Assembly (NCBI GenBank): GCA_019916065.1
Contig: CM034237.1
Span: 24,325,752-24,389,751 of the forward strand
Direction: 5' to 3'
Source of the DNA: Vitellaria paradoxa
Lineage: Eukaryota; Streptophyta; Magnoliopsida; Ericales; Sapotaceae
Length of the DNA: 64,000 bases
Both the position numbers and the translations under genes were made by a program. Of this stretch, positions 34,392 through 45,994 are shown piece by piece (the stretch's first letter is position 1; every line of letters starts with the position of its first letter). Below the pieces are notes generated by a model. That model had not been told where the DNA came from. It ran no database searches and was given only the letters and a program-made list of their open reading frames with translations.

Positions 34392-35560
34392 TATGTCTTC
34401 ATCAACGTTGTTTGAGCAATGCTTATATGGGTGATTAAAAAGGGTCTTACCTTCGAATTATGATTCAATTGTTGGAACTCCAGGCTTTAATATACAGGTA
34501 CCTTCTTTGTGGCTTCTTGATTTTTAGTTTTCAGTTTATGTAGCTTAATGAACTCAACTTGAAGTTATTACTGCTGTAGTTCATCTGATTAAATTATGAT
34601 TAGCTTCTGCATACTTAATATTTTTATTTAATATAACTTTTTAGTAGCTTCCGCTTTACATTGAGAAGGCAGCAAGCTCTTTTAGAAAGAATATGTTTGC
34701 TAAGTAGTGAATTCTGTTGATTCTTTAGTTCCAAATTCTATTGAATCTTTAGTTCTAAATTATGTTGATTCTTTAGTTCTGGAGTTTAATGGGCTTGCAG
34801 GCTTATATATATATACATAAGATTATTAACATTGGAATTCCTGCGTATGCATTTCTTGAGTGCTTTCTCTGCTCTATCAAGAATGGTTCCCTTGGTTTCC
34901 TCTTGCGTAGAATTCTTTTCTAATGGACTCTACCAATTCTAATTGGCTTGTGTGGTGACTGGGATCATTGACCATTTTTATAGAAAATTAGTTGATGGAA
35001 GATCAATCTCTTGGATTTTATGATAGCCAAAAACATATCTAGTGGAAAAATAAATGTTGTTTCCCTTTCAGGATATTATATAACTTTATTTAAATCATTT
35101 TGTATTCCTTTTGATCTTTCACACAAGATTAGTTTTCTTTAAAACAATTTGGCATCTATACTACTTATTTCTGATTGTTATTAGTGATGTCCATCAAATA
35201 TTGGGTTTTGATTGATAGGTAATAATATGCTTTCCATGTACAGAAGGAAAATATTCTTTTACTTCCATAAAAAATAACAGTTATGACTTCTTTTGTGTGC
35301 CATACATTGTATTTTTTAGCTAATGTGGATCATGGTGCTTATAAGCCCATGTGCATCGTCAAGGAGCAGATTAGGAGTCTCAATTTAAGTGAGAGTGAGG
35401 AGTTGTATTTCTATAAATACTACCTCTTAGTAGTGATAAATCAAGATTTAAACTATGACAGAATGGCGGTATGCCTCCTCAGGATGAAATAAGAAAGGCT
35501 CAGTTGAAGGGTATCGGTAGAAGGCATCTTGAGCACATCTTTCCACTTTGTTCTCTGCCA
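34392..35560 (+). pseudogene. Decayed exons of an unidentified host gene
   Basis: A stretch at 34392-34498, bounded by CAG and a GTACC donor-like site, reads CLHQRCLSNAYMGD, a stop, then GSYLRIMIQLLELQALIYR. After about 0.8 kb, 35325-35560 reads VDHGAYKPMCIVKEQIRSLN, LSESEELYFYKYYLLVVINQ and DLNYDRMA. After a one-base loss it continues MPPQDEIRKAQLKGIGRRHL. The protein-like composition and low stop density suggest former coding exons with introns. I do not recognise the family. It may be a gene fragment carried in by a transposon, since a formin exon fragment lies 1 kb downstream on the same strand. Confidence 0.45.
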
Positions 35561-36628
35561 ATTGTTTGTTTAGATCATTATTTAGTTTGTTTTCATATTT
35601 TGCCACTATCATGGTCAGAAATCGTAGTGCTGATGAAGCTTTTTGTTAGGAAAATGTTGGTCGCTATTTGTTTCAAATGTGTTTTTCTCCAAAATATTCT
35701 ATATTGAAACAAACGGAGCCTAATTAAAATTTTATTTTCTTTTTCTTCTTTTGGTCTTGAAAATTTTCATGTTTGTATGGCATAATTTGATAATTTAGGC
35801 AGGTAAGTTTGAATTCGCTTATATTTTATTGCCCAAAACACATTTATAATGTTAACCAAGTTACAAGGATTTTGTTTGACATCATCCAGGATGCCAACGT
35901 CTAGACGTCATTTCCATGAATTACTGAAAGTTATAGAACAAGGATTTTGTTAATTCATTAGCTGACATTCACTATAATTGTTTCTTGCACTTTGCATGAT
36001 TGTTGGGTTAACATGTGATAACAAAGTAATTTGGGAGTGCTTTAGATGATCCAAATCCAGTCCAGAAAGCTGTCTACACACCAATGTGGTGCCTGTCAAA
36101 GAGTCTTTGATGCTTAAATTAACAAGAGAGTTTAAGACTATATTTTGGTAGAGTAATAGCAGGGTAAAGAATGTGCCTACCATATATTTGAGAGGATGGT
36201 AAATAATAGCATGGCATATACTATGCCACGTGTATTGTAGATCCCAAGATGATTCTTATGATTAGTTATCAAAACTATTATGTAGTAAATAGCACTCTAA
36301 CAGGTGAGAATCACGGAATATGCCAGAATGTTATTATGTATGCTATTATAACGTAAGCAATCTTATCTTTGATACATTGATCGGTCAGACTGATCGAGGC
36401 TAATAATGGTCGATCAGGTGGATCAATTTTTTATCGTTCGGATAACTCTGATCAGTCGGGTACACCCTTATTAGATGCCCCAAATTCCCTCGATTACTGA
36501 GGAGGAGCGAGAGGAATCCAATAACTATTTTACCAAATAGGCTTCGGTCAGGCATAAACCATCAGCTAGCTTTGTAGATTTTTTAGTTCAAGTACACCGT
36601 CAATTGAAAGTTTTTATTTTATTTATAG

Positions 36629-36820
36629 GCAGCCTGTGAAAAACTGAGGAATAGCAGGATGTTTTTGAATCTTCTAGAAGCTGTCCTAACGACTAGGAAC
36701 TGCATGATTGTTTGGACAAACCGTGGTGATGCCCATGCCTTCAAGCTTGACACACTTCTCAAACTTGTTGATGTTAAGGGTGGCAAAACCACACTCTTGC
36801 ACTTCGTTGGTTTGGCAGTT
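36629..36820 (+). pseudogene. Formin FH2-domain exon fragment
   Basis: After a TTTATTTATAG acceptor-like site the frame reads [20 protein letters not shown], then [20 protein letters not shown] and GGKTTLLHF. This is the highly conserved FH2 core of plant class I formins, actin-nucleating proteins. The segment lacks two residues between VKG and GKTT, has RNC and VWTNRG in place of the usual GNR and VGTNRG, and loses frame after LLHF. No other FH2 exons are seen within several kb on either side. It is therefore an isolated exon copy (processed, captured or left after deletion), not a gene. Confidence 0.82.
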
Positions 36821-36959
36821 CAGAATTGCAGTTCAAAGTGCTGGTGCAGGCTTTGGTTCCCTGAGGCTTTATTTCCATTTGAAAAGCTATTTAACACCAT
36901 TTTTTTTAATTTTCTGTTAGAATGGCACTTAACTAGTTTTGTACTTTTATGAATTGCTT

Positions 36960-39355
36960 TTTTTGGCTTCTAGAAGCGCAGCTGGCTTTGATTTTTTTTT
37001 TTTTTACTTAACTTGTTTGGTTTATGATGGAGTTTTTTGTTTGTAATTTGTAAAATTGCGTATTAATTTATTCTATCTTACATTAAAAAAAATAGAAGGA
37101 TGAAATTGTTTATATTAATATATTCTTTCATACATTTGGAAAGAAAAAATTATTTGCAGTTTCTCATTCTTTTTAACAATTCATTTGTATATAAAAGGAT
37201 AATTTAATCATTTTACTTTTAATCCCTCCACTAAGCCTCTCAATCAAACATGGGGTAACTCTATCTCACTCTAATCCCATCTCCTTATCCCATGTAGCAA
37301 ACATCAGACAAAAGTCTCGTGAAAGGATGCCTCCAAGTGCCTGGGATTGGTTGTCCATTGATTTTCTCAAGGGAGATGTCATCCAATGTTTTTCAAGCCA
37401 GTAAACAAATGTGGCCATAGTATGGCCTACATTACTAAAGAAAGGCTCTAGTCTATTAGCCCTTTCTACCCGAGGCCTATCAATAGATTGTATAGAGGAC
37501 CAAGTTCAGTTCCTAATAGCTTTAATGTTGGTCTTGTCAAATGAGGGAAAACATAAAAGCTATCTCTCTAAGAAAAAAGAATAGTCTGGACAAACTCTCT
37601 TCTATAACGAGAGCCCAATAAATAACAGTGTGAGCCATGGGATGAGTAGAGAGGGATTACTACCTCTTGGTGAGTTTGAACGAGGAGTTCTTAAGTAGAG
37701 GTGGAGGAAAGGGTTGATAGGGGTTTAGAACCTTTGCCTTTTGTAGTGGAAAATGATCGCTTGAAAAGATGGAGTAAAGGATATAATAGGAAATTAGAAA
37801 GGCGTTAATGGCAAAAGGAAATGATAAAGAGTAGGTCTGAAGTTAGGAATTTAGGTTAGGGGGCCAAAAATATTTAATAAACCAAAAATATTAATATGTA
37901 TCGAGTTTGGTGGAATGTTTTATTTGATTAGATGGATAAAACCTTTTTTGAAGAAGAGAGACAATTGGAACTGAAAAGGTGAAAAGCAAAATAATAATAT
38001 TAATAAAATAAAAAATAAGAAACTCTAACCTTCTATCTGAAATTTACTTTCATTGGAATTGACAAAGTTTTTCTGGTACAACGATTGCAAGAGAGAAATG
38101 ATTTGTATATTATCCTCTGGGTATAATTAAGAACCATGGCATGGTAACAGTCAGATGATTGGAGCAATAGAAAAAATATTAGTGTCATCTAAATAGATTT
38201 AAAATTCAATTTTCATAAGCCAATATTTTGCTACGATGATAAAACATCAATTAATGGGAAGCAATGTTTGAGCATGTTAAAATTGGATTTGGTGTGCTGT
38301 TAATTTAATAATAATCAAACTCGAACTTGTTGATTAAATTTAACTGTAGAAACATATTTATATATTTTTATAAAAATATGTAAATATGTTTAAACTATTA
38401 AATTTTAATTCAATGACTCCAAACTTGATTGTGCCTGGCCTCTCCCTTTTGGTAAAACCACCATCCTAATACGAAGTATTTTAAGGAAGATCGAAGATTA
38501 ATGAACAAATAAAGGAATAGGTAAGGCTAATATACAAAGTACATTTCGGTAAGCCAATCAAAGAAAGGCTAAGAAACAGATAGATTAAAGATAAACCACT
38601 GTTGGATGGTCCATTGACTTGTTCATGACTGACCAACGAGACCAATGTAAAACACTTGGATAACAAAATAGTGGGTTGTCGACCAAAAATGATATCGGCT
38701 GATATGGTTTGTAGTAATCACTCGAATTATTTTAGTTCATATTCTATTATTAGTTAATTTGGCATGGATTTACCTAGTTCATTAAAATAGGGTGATATGC
38801 TAAATTGTAGAATTCGAAAGTTGGCATTTTATTTATTTCGATTGGCATTTTAGATGGTTGAGTTTTGGAAACCTGGAAAATGGGGTGGTACTTTGGTATT
38901 TCCTTTAACATTTCATATACTTAATTATATAATGATAATTAAATATATATGTGTATTGGTGGAAAACCTAAATTTGGCTTACACTCGCAGTGCATATGTG
39001 CATGCATATGCGTGCGCACATACATATATAGACTCCATTGGGCTTACTTTTCATCTCACTGCATGAATTACGAACTCACAATTTATCTCACTTTTTACTA
39101 CTTCAAACACACCCATAATGTGATATGTATTTATTAAAAAAAAAAACTAAATATATTTTGGGAGGCCAATCTCTTCTTCTATATATCGATCTCTCTCTCA
39201 CCAACATGTCAAAATGGAATGAGGCTCCTAACTTGTCGATCTAGCTCACAGGATCACCCTTTTACTTATGTTCTCCCTCTTTCTGGTCACCCACACCCAC
39301 TGAATCCATATTTTATATATATATATATATACCTGCATCATTTTTTCATTAGGGC
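36960..39355. other. AT-rich spacer left of the copia element
   Basis: A T(12) tract near 36990 and a (TA)n microsatellite at about 39317-39331 are present. 39062-39115 is a truncated copy of the small MITE found at 56625 and 59245 (shared GAATTACGAACTC, ATTTATCTCA and CAAACACACCC strings, inverted). No gene is supported; open frames here have random composition. Confidence 0.35.
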
Positions 39356-39661
39356 TGTTAGAATAAAAGAAGGAGAAAAGAATTATGTATTAATATTGAT
39401 GATTGTGTGTATGAATACAAGGTTATAAGGTCCCTTATATAAGAGAACAATAATCATAATACTGATAGGAAATAGTAATCCTAATTATGATAGAATATAC
39501 AAAATAGGAAATAAGATAGTAATCCTAATTATGATAGGATATACAAAATAAGAAATACATAAATTAAGGAATTACTAAATCTAACAATATACAAAATAAG
39601 GAATACATAAATTAAGGAATTATATATATATTAGGAATTATATATATTACTAAATCTAACA
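39356..39661 (-). repeat. 3' LTR of the copia element
   Basis: 306 bp, TGTTAGAATAAAAG to ACTAAATCTAACA on the plus strand. It contains internal direct repeats (TAGTAATCCTAATTATGATA twice; AAGGAATACATAAATTAAGG-like strings twice). Confidence 0.95.
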
Positions 39662-39673
39662 CCCCCCTCAAAC
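39662..39673 (-). other. Polypurine tract of the copia element
   Basis: On the minus strand TTTGAGGGGGGT directly precedes the 3' LTR and abuts the gag-pol stop. Confidence 0.88.
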
Positions 39674-42600
39674 TCAAGATGGTGGAGCAGAGACCAACTT
39701 GAGTTTGGTGACGAGGGCATCAAACCGGCCGGGTAGAAGAGACTTAGTGAAGATATCAGCTATTTGATCAGTTGAAGAAACAGGAGCAAGATGGACGGTA
39801 CCACAGACCACATGTTGTCGAATGAAGTGACAGTCAATTTCAATATGTTTAGTGCGATCATAAAAAACATCATTGTGTGCAATCAATATGGCACTACGAT
39901 TGTCGCAATGAAGCACTGTGGCCCCAGAATGATTGACACCCATGTCTTGAAGGAGCCACCGAAGCCAAAGAAGTTCCTGTGTAGTGTCAGCAAGGGCACG
40001 GTACTCAGCCTCAGTGCTAGAGCGAGCAACCAGAGTCTGTTTCTTACTACGCCAAGAAATAAGGAAGTCGCCTATAAAGAAGCAGAAGCCGGTGGTAGAA
40101 CGTCGATCTGTAGGGTCTCCAACCCAATCAGCATCAGAGTAGGCATGTAACTGAAGAGAGGACTGGCTGGAGAAATGGAGACCATGAAAAAGAGTGCCCT
40201 TGACATACTGGAGAATGCGAAGTACAGCAGCATAGTGAGTTGAACGAGGTGCGGACATGAACTGGCTGACAAGATGGACAGCATGAGCAATGTCAGGATG
40301 AGTAATAGTAAGATAAATAAGGCTGCCAACGAGCTGTCGATACAGTGTAGCATTAGATAGTGGTTCACCATCAATAGAATTAAGATGAACATTAGCTTCC
40401 AAATGAGTAGAAGCAGTCTTACCATCTGTAAGTCCAGCACGGGTAAGGAGATCAGAAGCATACTTGGCCTGAGTAAGATAATACCCATTAGATCCAGAAG
40501 AAACCTCAAGACCAAGAAAGTAGCTCAATGGGCCAAGGTCTTTCATCTCAAAGTGACGATGAAGAAAGCCCTTAAGCTCAGATATACCATAAACATCATC
40601 TCCTGTAAGTATCATATCATCCACATAGAGTAGAAGAAGAACAATGCCATGGGTAGACTGGCGAACAAATAAAGCTGAGTCATAGGCACTAGCAGAGAAG
40701 CCAATAGTACTGATGATAGAACTGAACTTAGCATACCGGCATGCGGTGCTTGCTTAAGACCATAAAGAGCACGACGAAGTCGACATACCTGTCGAGTAGA
40801 AGGTGAGAAACCAGGAGGAGGTTGCATATAGATTTCCTCAGTCAGATCACCATTGAGAAATGCATTTTCAACATACATCTGATATAAGGGCCACTTACGA
40901 ACCGCAGCAACAGCCATAAGACTCCTAACAAAGGTAAGTCTGGCTACAAGAGCAAAGGTCTCCTCATAGTCTATACCATACTCCTGAGTAAAGCCCTTAG
41001 CAACTAGACAGGCTTTGTATCGCTCCACAGTACCATCAGATCGAGTCTTGATCTTATAAACCCAACGGCATCCAATGACAGACTTGCCAGAAGGTAGATC
41101 AACAAGGTCTCAAGTGTGAGTCTTGTCAAGAGCCTGTAATTCCTCAGCCATAGCTTACTGCCAAATAGGATTAGAACTTGCCTCGCGATAAGAACGAGGC
41201 TCATATTGGGTTAAGACAGTAGAAAAACTGTGATAATCTCGAAGATAAGAAGGAACTTGGCTTACCCGAGTAGATCGTCTGACAGAAGAATCACTAGATT
41301 GAGAGATAGAAGGTGCAACAGGAGGTGCAGGATCATCAGACGGGGACGCCACGGGATAGACTGTAGCAGGTGGCACAACTTCATTAGGGAGATTATCAAG
41401 AACATCAACAGTTTCAGGAACAGAAGATAGAACCACAGTAGGAACATCTACATACTCAGGAAACAGTTCAACAGAAGGATCAGTGAAGTAAGGAGAGGCA
41501 GAAGAAGAAGACAACTGGAAGGAAGACAAAGAGGAAAACATCTTATGTTCCCAAAAGACAACATGACGAGAGACACGAAGACGACGAGATAAAGGATCCC
41601 AACAACGATAGCTTTTATGTTCAATCCCATACCCTAAGAAGCAACACAGACGAGATCTAGGTTCTAGTTTAGTACGTTCATGTGGCTGCAATAAGACAAA
41701 ACAGGCACAACCAAAGACACGAAAAGAATGGTAATCTGGAGGAGTACCATATAGATGCTCATAAGGAGTGAGGTTATCAAGAAGTGGAGATGGGGCTCTG
41801 TTAATAGTGTAGGCAGCTGTGAGAGCAGCTTCACCCCAAAATTTTTTAGGACAACCAGAGGAAATAAGGAGGGTACGAATGGTATTAAGTAGATGACGGT
41901 ATTTGCGTTCTGCCCGCCTATTCTGTTGAGAAGTACCAGGACAAGAGCGATGGGAAATGGTGCCTTGGGATCTTAGAAAAGCATGAAAGGAGGTATCACA
42001 GTATTCTTGAGCGTTATCTGAGCGAAAGACCTTAATATCACGGGAAAATTGGGTTTTAATCATGCGGGCAAACTTATAGTAGGTTTGTTGTAATTGGGAT
42101 CGATTTTTTAAGAGATAAATCCAAGTAAATCGAGAGAAATCATCCACAAAAATAACAAAATACGAAGAACCTCCCATTGTAGGAGTGGGAGAGGGTCCCC
42201 AAATATCTGAATGAACTAAATCAAAAGGAGCAGAAGAAATAGAAATACTTTTATTAAAAGGTAAAGCTGGTTGTTTAGCAAGTTGACAAGACTGACAATC
42301 AAGGTGTTCATTAGGGACATGACCTAATACACCTTTAGACACAATAAAGCGTAAACGACCTAGAGACACATGACCTAAACGAGAATGCCAAATCCCAAAA
42401 GATGGAGATGTAGATGTTGCGGAGGTGGTGACAGTAGGGGCAGCAGTATGAGGTGAAATGTGAAGATGCACAAGCTGAAACAGTCGACCATGTCTACGGC
42501 CTATCCCAAAAGTCTGTCCCCTCCTCGGATCTTGCACAACACAACCGGTAGAGGAAAATAAAACAGTAAGGCGAAGGTCACATAGTTGACCAACAGAAAT

Positions 42601-43881
42601 AAGATTAAGAGAAAGTTTAGGAATATAGTAGGTATGGAGGAGTGACAAAGTAGAGGTGGAGACATGCCCAACATGATCAACAGTCATAGAAGAGCCATTA
42701 GCAATATAAATAACAGGAAAAGAAGACTCAGATGACTTAGAAGAAAAAATAGATAAATTAGAAGTCATATGGTTACTGCACCCAGAATCAAAATACCAAG
42801 AGGGTATACCTGAAGGAGCAGACAAGGCAGTAGAAGGATTACCAGAGGCTGACATAATCTGCTGAACAAGAGTAGGAAGATCACTGCCATCAATCAGAGT
42901 AGGTGAAGCGGCAGCAGTAGATGAAGTCTTATCAGTAGCAGCAGCAGTGGACTGGGGATGAGTATCTCGACGAGTAGGATTCTTGGGGCAATCAGACAGA
43001 TAATGACCAGGACCTTTCTGGCGGCAATGCTTGCAAATTCGAACAGGACAGGTAAGCAAGCGATGATTAGTAGCATGACAGAAGGTACATGCATCATGTC
43101 GAGAAACAGTGCTTGAGAACTGACCACTAGAAGTGGAGGAACCTCGAGATCCACCAGAGGTTGAGGAAACCCGATAACCACTAGAAAAGCTACGAGCTTT
43201 GGAACTAGGTGCTGCAAGAGCAGTGTCTATATGAGTAGTCGAAACAAGATCTAGGCGAGTCTCCTCAGATAAGAGCTCGGAGATAGCCTGCTCTAGCGTA
43301 GGGAGAGGACTACGATGAAGAAGAGAGGCTCAAACTGGCTCATACACATCAGAGAGACTCATGAGAAACAAAATCAAATACTGCTGATCGCGATAAGTGG
43401 CAAACAGAGCAGAATCAACAGGAGAGACCCACTTAGGTTCAGAAGGAGTCAACTGGTCCCACAAAGAATAAAGCTGAGGCAGGAAGGCACTGATAGACTG
43501 TCCAGACTCCTGTCACTGTCGACAAAGAGAAGTCAAAAGTTGATACTGATAGGACAGATCAGTAGTGGTGTATCTAGTGGCCAAAAACTTCTAGATGGCC
43601 TGCGCAGTGTTAAACCTCCCAAACTGTAAACTGATAGAGGAAATCGAGGTGTTACGGAACCATGTGATGATCTGATGATTCTTGCTATCCCATTCCTCAA
43701 GACGTTCAGTGTACGCAGTATCTGTCTCATCAACATTTTTAATGGGTGATACAATTTCGCCAGTGACATAGCGCCAAAGTTTTCGCCCCTTGAGAAAACT
43801 AGACATCGCCTGAGACCATGGAATATAATTGGGGCCCTCCAAAGTAATAACAATAGGTTTGGAAACTTCTGAACGATCCAT
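39674..43881 (-). pseudogene. copia gag-pol pseudogene
   Basis: Starts MDRSEVSKPIVITLEGPNY at 43881. Gag contains GPNYIPWSQAMSSFLKGRKL and two zinc knuckles, CTFCHATNHRLLTC and CKHCRQKGPGHYLSDC. Protease has WYFDSGCSNHMTS. Integrase has the HHCC finger (HSRLGH ... CQSCQLAK) and acidic residues in HSDIWGP, RSDNAQEY and the RAERKYRH helix, where the usual QNGRAE reads QNRRAE. RT has AFLNGDL, but the preceding catalytic region reads MYVEN, so the first Asp is replaced by Tyr; YVDD is present after the frameshift. RNase H has AYSDADWVGDP and STEAEYRAL and ends ...LVSAPPS at 39674. Lesions: TAG 43591-43593, TGA 43513-43515, TGA 43330-43332, TAA 41155-41157, TGA 41110-41112 and a one-base frameshift near 40737. 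The longest open stretch (41155-43059) spans knuckle to integrase. Confidence 0.93.
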
Positions 43882-44336
43882 AATAAGATAGCAGAAGTAA
43901 AAAATAATCCAAATCGTAGAGAAAAACAGCAGAAAAGGGTGTAGAGAATAGCAGTCACAGTCGAAACAAAGCCGAAATATACCGATCACAAAATCAGATT
44001 CAGAGGGGTCGAAATAGTCAGAAGTCGGTCTGAACCGGAAGAGAACCAGCCAAAAGATGGCTGAACCGGCTGCAGAAAGAGGGCTGAACTAGATTGTGCT
44101 GATCTGGCGCATGAGAGCGCGTGCGGCGGCGAATTGGGTTGATTTTTGTGTAGTTGAATTCGTAATGAAGAGAAAAATCCAACGGTATATTGTGGCGGCG
44201 AAACAGAGGTACAGGCAACAGTGCAGAGAATAAAATATCATTTCTGGCAGTGTTCAACACAGAAACTGAGAAGAATTGTTTCTGGTGAATGATGCAGAAA
44301 TGCGGAAAAAAAAAGATGATTATGGGTTTAAACCTA
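43882..44336 (-). other. Leader between copia 5' LTR and gag
   Basis: 455 bp without a supported ORF, in the position of the 5' untranslated/packaging region. Confidence 0.5.
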
Positions 44337-44348
44337 GTTCTGATACCA
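44337..44348 (-). other. Primer-binding site (initiator tRNA-Met type) of the copia element
   Basis: On the minus strand TGGTATCAGAAC lies directly against the 5' LTR end and is complementary to the 3' end of initiator tRNA-Met. Confidence 0.9.
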
Positions 44349-44654
44349 TGTTAGAATAAAAGAAGGAGAAAAGAATTATGTATTAATATTGATGATTGTG
44401 TGTATGAATACAAGGTTACAAGGTCCCTTATATAAGAGAACAATAATCCTAATACTGATAGGAAATAGTAATCCTAATTATGATAGAATATACAAAATAG
44501 GAAATAAGATAGTAATCCTAATTATGATAGGATATACAAAATAAGAAATACATAAATTAAGGAATTACTAAATCTAACAATATACAAAATAAGGAATACA
44601 TAAATTAAAGAATTATATATATATTAGGAATTATATATATTACTAAATCTAACA
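44349..44654 (-). repeat. 5' LTR of the copia element
   Basis: 306 bp and colinear with the other LTR. Differences seen by eye: GGTTAC/GGTTAT, ATCCTAATAC/ATCATAATAC and TTAAAG/TTAAGG. The minus-strand LTR carries the promoter; no convincing TATA box could be singled out among the many TATATA strings. Confidence 0.95.
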
Positions 44655-44659
44655 AAGGC

Positions 44660-45722
44660 AGAACTCAAACAAAGGTAGAACCTTCATAGCCTTTTCCCTT
44701 CTTACTGGATCACACATATATTATAGACGGGGACTGACGTCAGCTTTTGACCACCAACATTCCTCGTAATGAACCCATGACCCAAGATTTGCTCTTTTCC
44801 TGCGAGCAGCAGTAGCAGGGGTGGCGCAACATGTATAATGTGATGAGGTGGATTAACCCTATCAACCAATGAAAAGCTTTTAACAAAAAAATTTTTTCTT
44901 ATACTTAAAATATTTTGATAATTTTAACTTTATTAAGATTTTGTGGTTATTATTTAAATTTTTATATGATCCTATCATCTAAAATTTTTGAAACCGTCAT
45001 TGAGCAGCAGCATCCCAAAGTGCAGTGACTTTGATCCAGTCACTTCACATTGCCATTGTTTGAAGGTTGCATACTAGTCGCAGCCCATCCTTTCTGAATT
45101 GGCCCCACCGCCGCCCACCATTTCTCGTCCATCCGAACTAGCCAGTAGGCCATTCTCAGTTCATGCTCACCATCTCTTCCTAGCAGCTTATATATTTTAA
45201 TATGTACGTCATATACTTGAGGTAAGGGGCGAAGTGTATACATATATTCATATATCCATGCATATATTCCTATTCCTACATTACACTGGCATTGCCAGCA
45301 TAAGTATTCATATATGCCCAGTTTATTGCTGTGAGGTAGGAAATTTCAATGATTTAATATAGAAGGTCGACAGAGTTAGACGAATTTAGGGGTGGCCATA
45401 ACCCCATATTCATGATATTTTATTATATATATGTGTCATATTTAATAAAAATGAAATACTACATCAATAATGCCCTCTTTTGATAAATGAAAAGTCTCAC
45501 TTTTAAATAATGGTCCCTTGGTAAATAAAAAGTCCTCCACGTTAAAAATTACTAAAGCACAGCAAATTAATTTTTGTCTTTTTAATACAAATTTAAATAT
45601 ATATATATATATATCTCTCTCTCTCTCCACTCCTAAACTTTTTTCCCTTGCCATTACTTATTATCTTTTCACATTCTCCTTTCACTCCATCTTTTCATCA
45701 TTTTCACCTTCTATACTTCATT
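44660..45722. other. Spacer between copia and CACTA elements
   Basis: AT-rich with (TA)n at about 45597-45612 followed by (TC)n. The open frames at 45040-45243 and 45518-45745 show no recognisable domain. Confidence 0.3.
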
Positions 45723-45989
45723 CACTACAAGAAAATGAAGTATAGGTGAGGAAATTTTTTGCAACGAACCTTATTTCCTCGCTAATAATAAGTTTTCAGG
45801 GAGGAAACAAATATTTCCTCACAAATGGCTAGAATAGTTTTTATAAGGAAAAATTTTCTCGCTAATAGTTGTATTTTGCGAGGATTTTGGGATTTCTTCG
45901 CAATAGGGTCGAAAATATTGCACCAAACAAAAAAGAGTCATGATTGATATATGCTATTGCAGCGAGTCTTACCAGTTGGAATGCGTGGA
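45723..45989 (+). repeat. Left terminal and subterminal repeats of the CACTA element
   Basis: Repeats of the type GGTGAGGAAATT, TTTCCTCGCTAATA and GCGAGGATTTTGGG occur in both orientations, about six in 200 bp. They match the array at the other end. Confidence 0.75.
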
Positions 45990-45994
45990 CATTT

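Larger units (their letters stand above)
39356..44654 (-). mobile_element. Ty1/copia retrotransposon (Ale/Retrofit-like), minus strand, TSD AGGGC/AAGGC
   Basis: A 5,299-bp element with 306-bp LTRs starting and ending TGTTAGA...TCTAACA. The flanks AGGGC (39351-39355) and AAGGC (44655-44659) are a target duplication with one transition. On the minus strand the order is 5' LTR, tRNA-Met primer site, gag, protease, integrase, RT, RNase H, polypurine tract, 3' LTR; integrase before RT identifies Ty1/copia. The short LTRs, single gag-pol frame and GPGHYLSDC knuckle fit the Ale/Retrofit group (lineage assignment is inference). The two LTRs differ at only about three of 306 positions by eye, but gag-pol has at least five stops, a frameshift and altered catalytic residues. 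Confidence 0.95.

Noticed and set aside
45040..45243. Minus-strand 67-codon frame with MRMAYWLV-like sequence
   Set aside because: No recognisable domain, short, and in spacer between two transposons.
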